From Pseudomonadota bacterium (GTDB lineage Bacteria > Pseudomonadota > Alphaproteobacteria > Micropepsales > Micropepsaceae), in contig JANYBR010000435.1 of the NCBI GenBank assembly GCA_025360685.1, positions 1-5,285 of the forward strand: a stretch of DNA of 5,285 bases, given 5' to 3'. This document shows positions 1-5,080 of the stretch, one piece after another. A model generated the notes under the pieces. It saw nothing but the letters and a program-made list of their open reading frames with translations, ran no database searches and was not told the origin of the DNA. Numbering within the stretch: the first letter of the stretch is position 1; every line of letters begins with the position of its first letter. The translations under genes and the position numbers were made by a program.

Positions 1-233
1 GTCCTGCCGGGCCCACCAGCATTTCCGCGCGATTTTCATGGGTGCCGAGTCAGCGCGGCACGCACGCGGCACGCAAGCGGAACGACGCCTCAAGCACTCT
101 GGACCAACCCGAAGCGCAACGGTTGTCAAGCCAATATCCGCCAGCGTCGAGTAATGACAGAAATATTTCAGAATCAACGAGTTGGTGCGGCTGAAATCTT
201 CTCTACGTCCTCGCGCGGCACGCATGCGGCACG
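1..233. other. Non-coding left edge with paired direct repeats
   Basis: No convincing gene is seen here. The stretch lies downstream of the small HTH gene and carries two copies of a 22-bp GC-rich direct repeat. A plus-strand reading frame is open from base 1 to a TAA at 235-237. Its translation is rich in Arg, His, Thr and Gln, shows no domain, and has a third-position GC of only about half, so I do not call it a gene. It could still be the tail of a gene lying to the left, since its stop overlaps the stop of the minus-strand HTH gene. No clear promoter was found on either strand. Confidence 0.5.
53..74. repeat. 22-bp direct repeat, copy 1
   Basis: This copy matches the one at 213-234 at 21 of 22 positions; the difference is C at 65 against T at 225. 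Internally it is built from an 11-bp tandem unit, CGCGGCACGCA, present twice in perfect form at 54-75. The two copies start exactly 160 bp apart. The function is unknown: it could be a protein-binding site, part of a dispersed intergenic repeat, or the result of a local duplication. Confidence 0.8.
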
Positions 234-234
234 C
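213..234. repeat. 22-bp direct repeat, copy 2
   Basis: Second copy of the repeat at 53-74, with one mismatch. Its 11-bp units (214-224 and 225-235) are less perfect than in copy 1. It sits immediately after the stop codon (234-236) of the minus-strand HTH gene, sharing one base with it, so it would lie at the very start of that gene's 3' untranslated region. No T-run follows, so it does not look like an intrinsic terminator. Confidence 0.8.
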
Positions 235-530
235 TAAGTTTTCTTTGGAAGGAGCACATTGCGAGCCTTGTAGATTGCAGTGGTGGATACGCCGATTCGT
301 TTGGCAATCGAAGCGATGGGTGCGTTCGCCAAGATTAGCTTGTCACGCAGTCTGCGTTTGTCGCTGCTTATGCCGACATTGAGCAGCCTATTTTTTTCGA
401 ATCTCGCAATCGCGGCCTTCGGATTGTTCAAGTCTACCACGCGAAGGTGTCCTCGAACCTCAGTCATGATCGCTTCAATCGCGCTGCGAGCCTCAACGCA
501 ATTTGAACCCGATACGTGCGTGCGTGCCAT
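234..530 (-). CDS. Small helix-turn-helix protein, function unknown
   Basis: This encodes a 98-residue basic protein. Residues about 71-91 (PIASIAKRIGVSTTAIYKAR) read as a helix-turn-helix of the Hin/resolvase or transposase-like type, with an A-x-x-x-G turn followed by a recognition helix. The preceding stretch, about 54-70, is strongly basic (SSDKRRLRDK), as expected for a DNA-binding arm. The N-terminal half resembles nothing I recognise. I chose the ATG at 530 because GAAAGG lies 10 nt upstream; the frame stays open to 668, but that extension has no comparable ribosome site and would run up against the next gene. It could be a small regulator or a remnant of a mobile-element DNA-binding protein. 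It lies 137 nt downstream of the Gly-rich gene on the same strand, with a strong hairpin between, so it is probably a separate unit. Confidence 0.7.
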   Translation of the reverse strand: MARTHVSGSNCVEARSAIEAIMTEVRGHLRVVDLNNPKAAIARFEKNRLLNVGISSDKRRLRDKLILANAPIASIAKRIGVSTTAIYKARNVLLPKKT

Positions 531-601
531 CGTAAAATGACCTTTCGTTGTTGCCGCCGCATCGACAGAGCTTGGCCTGCGTGAGACGCGCGACAACGCG
601 A

Positions 602-632
602 CCCGCGGCGAGCATCCTCCACTCGCCGCGGG
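602..632 (-). terminator. 11-bp perfect GC hairpin after the Gly-rich gene
   Basis: The arms CCCGCGGCGAG (602-612) and CTCGCCGCGGG (622-632) are perfect complements with a 9-nt loop. The hairpin begins 35 nt after the stop of the Gly-rich gene and lies before the HTH gene. It has no following T-run on the minus strand, so a classical intrinsic terminator is not shown. It may act as a U-less terminator, a 3'-end stabiliser, or a block between two transcription units. A second small dyad, CGCG-ACAA-CGCG, adjoins it at 589-600. Confidence 0.55.
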
Positions 633-667
633 CCCAACCGCGCAGCACTTTAGCGGTGGTTGGCGCA

Positions 668-1411
668 CTACTGCTGCTGGCGGTGTGCGCTATTCTGGTT
701 CGGCTTCTTGCTCGACTTGGTCGAGGGCGTGGAGGACGAGCTCGAAGTCTGGCCGCTGGCGCTGACGTCTCCGCTCGCGCTGACACTCGGCGAAACGGAA
801 CTCGCCGCGCCGGCAACCGAACCAACGGTGCCGTCGGCCGTCGATTCTGCCGCAGAAACCGCGCCATTCGCCGTTGAAAGCGCGGTTCCAGCCGCGCCTG
901 AAACGGAGCGGGTCAGACCGGACGTGTCGGCACTGCCGCCAACCGAGCCGTTGCCACTAGCCGTTGCGCCTGCGCCATTCGCACTAGCCGAACCGATAGC
1001 CGACACCGACCCCGAATTGTTCAACGTGCTGGTTGCCTGTCCGAGCGTGCCGAGTCCGGTCTGCTCGCCAGTTTGCAGTGTACCATTGGCCATGCCCTGA
1101 GTTTGGCCGCCCACCTTCTGCACGGTTCCCGTCACCGGTGCCGTGCTGGCGTTGGCGGCCGCATTGCCGTGAGCATGAGCATGGGCTGAGGTGGACGGCT
1201 GAGTGATCATGTCGGGACTGTTCAGAGTCCCTCCGGCTGTTCCCATCCCACCAGCACTGCCGCCCAGTCCGCCAAGGCCACCGCCCAATCCGCCCGTCAG
1301 GCCGCCGCCGAGACCACCGCCAAGCAGTCCACCAGCGAACGCTGGAGTAGCGCTCGCGACCACCGCACAAAACAGGGTCAGAGCAACACCATTGCGAAGA
1401 GAAGATTTCAT
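668..1411 (-). CDS. Exported Gly/Ser/Ala-rich low-complexity protein
   Basis: A 247-residue protein with a clear Sec signal peptide: basic start (MKSSLRNG), hydrophobic core (about 9-20) and an AFA cleavage site after residue 26. The mature protein opens with a Gly/Leu-rich tract (about 27-61, GGL and GGGL units). An Ala-His run (about 76-81) and a long Ser/Ala/Gly/Thr-rich, probably disordered region follow, and the C-terminus has a Ser run and a basic, Gln-rich tail. No catalytic motif is visible. The ATG at 1411 is preceded by GAGG seven nt upstream, which favours it over the TTG at 1447. It follows the anti-sigma gene by 102 nt on the same strand and may be co-transcribed with it. I infer a surface, matrix or envelope-associated role, but no family is recognised. 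Confidence 0.8.
   Translation of the reverse strand: MKSSLRNGVALTLFCAVVASATPAFAGGLLGGGLGGGLTGGLGGGLGGLGGSAGGMGTAGGTLNSPDMITQPSTSAHAHAHGNAAANASTAPVTGTVQKVGGQTQGMANGTLQTGEQTGLGTLGQATSTLNNSGSVSAIGSASANGAGATASGNGSVGGSADTSGLTRSVSGAAGTALSTANGAVSAAESTADGTVGSVAGAASSVSPSVSASGDVSASGQTSSSSSTPSTKSSKKPNQNSAHRQQQ
1229..1333 (-). repeat. Gly/Leu-rich tract coding repeat
   Basis: This encodes residues 27-61 of the exported protein, directly after the predicted signal-peptide cleavage site. It is a degenerate run of GGL, GGGL and GGS-type units; at DNA level it is a CCGCC/CCACC-type low-complexity stretch on the plus strand. Length variation between strains by slippage would be plausible but is not shown here. 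Confidence 0.7.
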
Positions 1412-1436
1412 GATTGCACCTCGTGTTGTCGTTGGG

Positions 1437-1465
1437 GCGGCGATCAACTCTTTGCAGATCGCCGC
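1437..1465. promoter_or_regulatory. 9-bp perfect inverted repeat in the leader of the Gly-rich gene
   Basis: GCGGCGATC (1437-1445) and GATCGCCGC (1457-1465) are exact complements separated by 11 nt, about 26-54 nt upstream of the Gly-rich gene's ATG. The ribosome site lies outside the stem. It may be an operator or a leader hairpin that tunes expression of the distal gene. No T-run follows, so it is not a classical terminator. Confidence 0.5.
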
Positions 1466-1490
1466 TCATGACCCGACAACGACGGGGCAA

Positions 1491-1522
1491 CGAGAATCTT
1501 CCAGCCGTGAAGATTATTCTCG
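1491..1522 (-). terminator. Hairpin enclosing the anti-sigma stop codon
   Basis: Arms CGAGAAT plus CTTC (1491-1501) pair with GAAG (1509-1512) and ATTCTCG (1516-1522), giving 11 pairs, a 7-nt loop and a 3-nt bulge. An alternative pairing uses AATCTTC with GAAGATT (1495-1501 and 1509-1515). The TAA stop of the anti-sigma gene (1516-1514) lies inside the structure. There is no long U-tract after it on the minus strand. It could attenuate read-through into the Gly-rich gene or protect the sigma/anti-sigma mRNA 3' end. Confidence 0.45.
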
Positions 1523-2299
1523 GCGCCCACCTTGCCAGTGCCGCGCGCGAGCCTTGCGTTCAGCCGTAGAATCGAAGGGAGCGCCTGCGATCATTTGGTT
1601 AACCAGGTTGCGAATGACACCCGGCATGGCGGCTCCGGCCATCTCGTATGGGCTGGCCACGGCAGGCGTTTCGGTGCTCGACGCGAGCGCGCCCACCACC
1701 CAGTCACCGCCCGTTCGGCAGGCTACCCCGCTGGTCGAAGTCCGAGTTCCGCTGAGCGCAAACGTCCGGCAATCTTCGCCATTCTTGTTTCGGAAGCTGA
1801 CCCCGACACGCGCCGGGCTCGCGCGATTGTCGTCCGACGCCAACTGCTCGTTCAAAGCATGCTCTAGCGCGCCCTGAGCAATCATCGCGCCGTTTGTCGC
1901 GTTGCGAAAGAACGGCAGCTCGGACACCGGGGCGCGATCGATGGCGATGCCAACCGCAAGACCCAGCGCGACAGCGGCCGCGGCCGGAATCGCAAGGCGC
2001 CACAACGGCCCTTGCGCCAACCACCTCTGGCCACTCTTCAGCGCTGCCAAAAATTGCCACAACGGCGATATGCGCGTTTGGAGCAAAGTTTGCTGCAGTG
2101 AGTCCGGCAGCGCTTCAGCCAAAATCGGCGAAAACGCGGCTTCCAAATGGGTTCGCAGCGCATGCTGTCGCTCGACATAAGCCTGAAGGTCGTGGTTTTT
2201 GGCCACCAACGCCGCCACGCGCGTCATCTCGTCCTGCGACAGCTGGCCATCGATGAAGGCGTCGAGAATCTCGCGAGAAGGTTGGTTGTCGCCGCTCAT
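1514..2299 (-). CDS. Single-pass membrane anti-sigma factor (cognate to upstream ECF sigma)
   Basis: A 261-residue protein. The N-terminal cytoplasmic part (about 1-95) has the pattern of anti-sigma domains: SREILDAFIDGQLSQDE followed by a helical segment rich in Ala, Leu and Arg. The zinc-binding His-x3-Cys-x2-Cys motif of ZAS anti-sigma factors is absent. One transmembrane helix is visible at about 101-120 (Ala/Val/Gly/Leu), leaving a periplasmic domain of about 140 residues with two cysteines, Cys177 and Cys194, in CRTF and ACRTGG contexts. It should hold the sigma factor inactive at the inner membrane until a periplasmic cue arrives. The ATG at 2299 overlaps the sigma stop as ATGA, and GGAAG lies 7 nt upstream, so translation is probably coupled, which would keep the two proteins in step. 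Assignment rests on domain pattern plus gene order. Confidence 0.85.
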   Translation of the reverse strand: MSGDNQPSREILDAFIDGQLSQDEMTRVAALVAKNHDLQAYVERQHALRTHLEAAFSPILAEALPDSLQQTLLQTRISPLWQFLAALKSGQRWLAQGPLWRLAIPAAAAVALGLAVGIAIDRAPVSELPFFRNATNGAMIAQGALEHALNEQLASDDNRASPARVGVSFRNKNGEDCRTFALSGTRTSTSGVACRTGGDWVVGALASSTETPAVASPYEMAGAAMPGVIRNLVNQMIAGAPFDSTAERKARARHWQGGRRE

Positions 2300-2856
2300 A
2301 TCCGAACTTCCGAATCTTTGCCGAATATCCTGGCCGCCAACGCATCACGCCCGCGCGCCAGACGGCTGGTGAGCGTTCCCATCGGCACGCCGAGCACCTG
2401 CGCAGCGTCGCGATAGGACATGCCGTCAATCAGGACAAGCGCGACAGCGCTGCGTTGCTCTTCAGGAAGGCTCGCCAGAGCCGCGCAAGTTTGCTTCCAT
2501 GTCACGTGCGATTCTGCGGCGCGCACGCCGTCGAACGCCACGTCCCCGGATGCGCCCCCGGTATCGATCATGACCCGGCTCCTTCGCTTGCTCGCTCGGC
2601 GGCTATCGATGAAACGGTTCTGGGCAATGCGAAACATCCAGCTGTCCAACCTCGTGCCTTCCTCCCATTGATGCAGATGGCGCAGCGCACGCTCGACGGT
2701 ATCCTGAACCAGATCGTCAGCATCGGCGACATTGCCTGTCAACGACAACGCGAATCGGCGCAGCCGCGGCAGGAGCCCAGCAATCTGACCTCTGATTGGC
2801 TCGATCGGCGCTTCCATCACTGAGTCCATAACGACGGCCGCGGAAACTTCTTCCAT
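2296..2856 (-). CDS. ECF-family RNA polymerase sigma factor
   Basis: Read from the ATG at 2856 this is 186 residues, within the usual ECF length. Region sigma-2 spans about 28-93 (LLPRLRRFALSLTG, then the DADDLVQDT core-binding motif, then LDSWMFRIAQNRFID). A linker follows, then sigma-4 at about 123-178 (LASLPEEQRSAVAL, then a helix-turn-helix around MSYRDAAQVLGVPMGTLTSR) for -35 recognition. The start is uncertain: ATGs at 2829 and 2817 would give 177 and 173 residues, and none has a strong ribosome site; the one at 2856 has only AGG 10 nt upstream. An upstream start at 2982 is unlikely because it would overlap the divergent protease gene. It is co-transcribed with the anti-sigma gene and probably autoregulated, as is common in this family. 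Confidence 0.92.
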   Translation of the reverse strand: MEEVSAAVVMDSVMEAPIEPIRGQIAGLLPRLRRFALSLTGNVADADDLVQDTVERALRHLHQWEEGTRLDSWMFRIAQNRFIDSRRASKRRSRVMIDTGGASGDVAFDGVRAAESHVTWKQTCAALASLPEEQRSAVALVLIDGMSYRDAAQVLGVPMGTLTSRLARGRDALAARIFGKDSEVRI

Positions 2857-2953
2857 GCAAATTTGGCCTGGAAACCCGGCTCGACTCGCGCATTTACAAT
2901 TTGTGCGCGCCGTTCGACGATAATAGCGCACAGCCGCAGAAGCGAGATGCTGG
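2857..2953. promoter_or_regulatory. Divergent control region between sigma and protease genes
   Basis: This 97-nt gap must hold the promoters of both the sigma operon (minus) and the protease (plus). On the plus strand GATAAT (2919-2924) matches 5 of 6 of a -10 box. TTTACA (2893-2898) resembles a -35 but the 20-nt spacer is too long for a good sigma-70 promoter. GGAAAC occurs at 2870-2875 (and again at 2842-2847, inside the sigma gene), resembling the GGAAC core of ECF -35 elements, but no matching -10 was found at standard spacing. Exact promoters are therefore not assigned. Confidence 0.5.
2887..2909. promoter_or_regulatory. Operator-like dyad in the divergent promoter region
   Basis: CGCGCA (2887-2892) and TGCGCG (2904-2909) form a perfect 6-bp inverted repeat with an 11-nt AT-rich spacer. 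The spacer partly overlaps a second small dyad, ACAA-T-TTGT (2896-2904). Arm centres are 17 bp apart, short of two helical turns, so a dimeric regulator contacting one face is possible but not clearly indicated. It lies 30 nt from the proposed sigma start and 44 nt from the protease start, so it could control both. The binding protein is unknown; the small HTH protein in this window is one candidate, without direct support. Confidence 0.4.
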
Positions 2954-4249
2954 ATGTCGAGTGCACGGTCACGTCTGCGCAAGATTGCCGAGATCGGCCT
3001 GGCGAGCTGCTTGCTGTTGTCGGGACCGTCACAGGCTGCCCCGCTGGGCGGGTTGGTCGGTCTTCCGGGTCAGGTGCTGGGTGGAGTCACTCAGACTGCC
3101 GGTCAACTTGGCAATCGACTCGATACAACGCTGGGCCCCGTGCGGCGCGATCTTGTCGGACGTCCAATTGTGACGCGCGTATTCGACCGCGATGTCAACG
3201 GAGCGCGTGTCCTGCGCCGGACGGTGATTGCGATCTCGCCCGCCGAACGCGATTTGGCAGTCGCAAAAGAGCTCAATTTCGACGTCGAGCGAAGCTACGA
3301 TCTGTCCAGTCTGGGACTTACGATAGTTCAACTGCGCACGCCCGACGGCTTGACGACAGCCGCAGCGCTCGCCGCACTGCGCAAGGCGGATCCCGGCGGC
3401 AACTTTGACTACGACCACATCTACGACCCGTCAGGGGGCAGCGGCGACCGTGCCACAGGCGGTGATCAAGCACCGATCAATCCGATCCAAGCGCATCTAG
3501 CTCGCATCGGAATGATCGACGGTGGCATCGCCCGCCATCACGCTGCGTTCGCTGATGCAACACTTGTCACCAAGAACGTCGCAGGGTCGGGCGAAGGACC
3601 GGCAACCGAGCACGGCACGGCGATCGCCTCATTGCTTGTCGGAAGGGGCGAGGATTTCCAGGGTTGCCTCGCAGGAGCCAAGCTCTATGCCGCCGACGTC
3701 TACGGCGGACAGCCCGGCGGTGGCGGTGCAATCGAGATCGCGCGCGCACTGGACTGGTTGAGCGTGAACAAAATTGCGGTCGTGAACATCAGTCTCGCGG
3801 GTCCTGCCAACGCGCTCCTCGAACTGTCGATACGGCGCTTTCTTGCGCATGGCGGCATTGTTGTAGCCGCGGTGGGAAATGGGGGTCCTGCGGCACCACT
3901 GGCCTATCCCGCAGCTTACGCCGGCGTGGTCGGTGTGACCTCGGTCGATTCGCGGCACCGCTTACAGATCGACGCCGATCGCGGCGATGTCACATTTGCC
4001 GCCCTGGGCGTTGACGTGCGTGCGGCCAAACTTGACCGTGGGTACGCGCTTTACACGGGGACATCATTTGCATCTCCGATTGTCGCAGCGCGGTTCGCCA
4101 CGTTGGTCTCGGAGCCAGAGCCGCGCATCGCTGAGCATGCTTTGAACACGCTAAGAAAGGTTGCCATGCCGATAGTCGGCGAACGGGCCGCAGTGGGATA
4201 TGGCTATCTTGCTCCACCGGGCGAAAAGGCCCCTTCCACGACAAAGTGA
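2954..4249 (+). CDS. Exported subtilisin-like serine protease (S8 family)
   Basis: A 431-residue protein. It starts with a signal peptide: basic RSRLRK, hydrophobic core, likely SQA cleavage after residue 28. A LASC lipobox-like match at 16-19 has too short a preceding core to be favoured. A Gly/Leu-rich stretch (about 31-49) comes next, then an inhibitor-like propeptide region (about 88-157). The catalytic domain (about 180-400) shows the S8 order: Asp189 in IGMIDGG, His220 in EHGTAIASLL, substrate-strand NISLAGP (278-284), oxyanion Asn309 in AAVGNG, and Ser371 in GTSFASPIVAA. It ends shortly after the core, with no C-terminal anchor seen. It should act in the periplasm or outside the cell. 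The ATG at 2954 is the only in-frame start after an upstream TAG at 2924, though its ribosome site is weak. Being divergent from the ECF sigma gene, it may belong to that regulon or help degrade the anti-sigma; both are inference. Confidence 0.93.
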   Translation: MSSARSRLRKIAEIGLASCLLLSGPSQAAPLGGLVGLPGQVLGGVTQTAGQLGNRLDTTLGPVRRDLVGRPIVTRVFDRDVNGARVLRRTVIAISPAERDLAVAKELNFDVERSYDLSSLGLTIVQLRTPDGLTTAAALAALRKADPGGNFDYDHIYDPSGGSGDRATGGDQAPINPIQAHLARIGMIDGGIARHHAAFADATLVTKNVAGSGEGPATEHGTAIASLLVGRGEDFQGCLAGAKLYAADVYGGQPGGGGAIEIARALDWLSVNKIAVVNISLAGPANALLELSIRRFLAHGGIVVAAVGNGGPAAPLAYPAAYAGVVGVTSVDSRHRLQIDADRGDVTFAALGVDVRAAKLDRGYALYTGTSFASPIVAARFATLVSEPEPRIAEHALNTLRKVAMPIVGERAAVGYGYLAPPGEKAPSTTK

Positions 4250-4288
4250 ACAGTCGAGCTGTAGGATTCGTTGGAGCTTTGGTCGTCC

Positions 4289-4302
4289 GGTCGCTGGCGA
4301 CC
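4289..4302 (+). terminator. Small hairpin after the protease gene
   Basis: GGTCG (4289-4293) pairs with CGACC (4298-4302) around a 4-nt loop, 39 nt after the protease stop. A second GGTCG at 4281-4285 offers an alternative partner. No T-run follows, so termination is only a possibility. Confidence 0.3.
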
Positions 4303-4457
4303 TACATGCCGTTCTTCGGCGCCTAACCAGTTCAGACCTAAAAGTTCATTGTGCGAATGACCGGTTTCGACCCAGAGCCGACGCTTGGAAGGCGAAATCG
4401 CTGCCTCTCGTGCACGCCCTGCTTACGACCACAAAGAAGCCGCCCCTTTTCGGTGAC

Positions 4458-4476
4458 AGTCACGCGATGCGTGACT
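4458..4476. other. 8-bp perfect hairpin with a 3-nt loop
   Basis: AGTCACGC (4458-4465) and GCGTGACT (4469-4476) are exact complements around GAT. It may extend by three outer pairs, CGG (4451-4453) with CCG (4478-4480), across an internal loop. No T-run lies on either side. It could be a repeat-type hairpin or a protein-binding palindrome. Confidence 0.5.
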
Positions 4477-4516
4477 CCCGCCGGTTGCAAATCTAACAGT
4501 CTCTTCATCCGGTTGG

Positions 4517-4537
4517 CGCCCAAAAGCACTTTTGGCG
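4517..4537. other. Near-palindromic hairpin upstream of the membrane gene
   Basis: CCAAAAG (4520-4526) and CTTTTGG (4529-4535) are exact complements. Two outer pairs, CG with CG, close the structure after one bulged base at 4519. The loop is very tight, so a cruciform or dimer-binding site is as likely as an RNA hairpin. It lies 61 nt before the ATG of the small membrane protein and could take part in its regulation. Confidence 0.4.
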
Positions 4538-4586
4538 GACTCTCGGCCGGTTTGTGTCTAAGCTTCTGGCGTCGTAGCTGAGTTCT

Positions 4587-4593
4587 GGAGGGG
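4587..4593 (+). promoter_or_regulatory. Strong ribosome binding site
   Basis: GGAGGGG lies 5 nt before the ATG at 4599 and is the best Shine-Dalgarno sequence in the window. It fixes the start of the small membrane protein. Confidence 0.85.
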
Positions 4594-4598
4594 CACTC

Positions 4599-4943
4599 AT
4601 GGACCAAGTTCACCACTATCTGAACCTCGCGTTGGCGTTTCTTCGCGAGGGCTTCAACAACGTAAATGCCGTCGAAGGTCTGGTCATCGCTTTAGTCGCT
4701 GCGATTGTCGTGCCTGCATGGGATCGTCTTTGGACGGTGGCCCTGGGTGCAACAGTCGTTCACCTGATTGCAGACGTGCTCATTCCGGTGATCGCCAATA
4801 AGACAAGCTTTCATCTGCCGCCGCTATTGGAGGTCGCATACTGGCGCACCGCTCTCTCGCTGTATGCGGGCTATCTCATCGTTATCGGCGTACTGCTTTT
4901 CGTCAAACGGATGTTTCTGACACAGACTGCCAAGGCCCACTAG
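4599..4943 (+). CDS. Small three-helix membrane protein, function unknown
   Basis: A 114-residue hydrophobic protein. Likely transmembrane helices are at about 25-40, 45-67 and 85-103, followed by a basic end (VKRMFLTQTAKAH). The N-terminus (MDQVHHYLNLALAFLREGFNN) looks amphipathic and has no signal peptide, which suggests an inner-membrane location. Charged or polar residues within or near the helices (Asp42, Arg43, His55, Asp59, Arg83) might mark a functional face. I do not recognise the family. Its size and topology are compatible with a holin-like or generic inner-membrane protein, but nothing specific supports that. It stands 349 nt from the protease gene and converges on the partial gene at the right edge, so it is probably its own transcription unit. 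Confidence 0.8.
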   Translation: MDQVHHYLNLALAFLREGFNNVNAVEGLVIALVAAIVVPAWDRLWTVALGATVVHLIADVLIPVIANKTSFHLPPLLEVAYWRTALSLYAGYLIVIGVLLFVKRMFLTQTAKAH

Positions 4944-5080
4944 TTTTCGACGGCGATGAAATCACCTCGGTCAATTGGTGGGGAGAATGCAGTTTCGCTC
5001 TCGAGCCGAAGCGGACATCGCTTTGGGTAAGACACAATCAAATCGACGACAGGCGACGCCGCTCTTGCATGTCGGTTTGC

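Larger units (their letters stand above)
4250..4598. other. 349-bp gap without a convincing gene, hairpin-rich
   Basis: Short frames are open on both strands here, but none has a ribosome site with a plausible protein. The stretch contains three hairpins and four CCGGTT hexamers within about 190 bp (4361, 4481, 4509, 4547). Segments such as 4355-4380 remind me of degenerate dispersed intergenic repeats in proteobacterial genomes that are often mis-annotated as short hypothetical genes. This is recollection, not a match I can verify. The promoter of the downstream membrane gene should lie in its right part, but no clear -35/-10 pair was seen. Confidence 0.5.

Noticed and set aside
1..237. Plus-strand frame open from the left edge to TAA at 235-237
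   Set aside because: Third-position GC is near half, no domain is visible and the composition is odd. It meets the HTH gene stop tail to tail, so it remains a faint possibility as a gene end, but it is not supported enough to call.
660..1100. Ala/Pro/Glu-rich plus-strand frame opposite the Gly-rich gene
   Set aside because: Antisense shadow of a low-complexity gene; the minus-strand product has a proper signal peptide and ribosome site.
1459..1469. Minus-strand ATGAGCGGCGA, identical to the first 11 bases of the anti-sigma gene (2299-2289)
   Set aside because: It could suggest a duplicated start or leader peptide, but a few shared 11-mers are expected by chance in a window this size, and the frame runs out of register into the Gly-rich gene.
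1203..1877. Long Pro-rich plus-strand frame across the Gly-rich and anti-sigma genes
   Set aside because: It is the antisense shadow of Gly codons (GGC/GGT read as proline codons) and crosses two well-supported minus-strand genes.
2857..2982. N-terminal extension of the sigma factor to a start at 2982
   Set aside because: It would overlap the divergent protease start and add about 42 residues with no sigma-like character.
2999..3010. LASC lipobox-like match in the protease signal peptide
   Set aside because: The hydrophobic core before the Cys is too short and contains Glu, while hydrophobic residues continue after it; a signal peptidase I site at SQA fits better.
4338..4616. Minus-strand 92-residue frame between the protease and membrane genes
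   Set aside because: It has no ribosome site, overlaps the start of the well-supported membrane gene, and its composition is unlike a folded protein.
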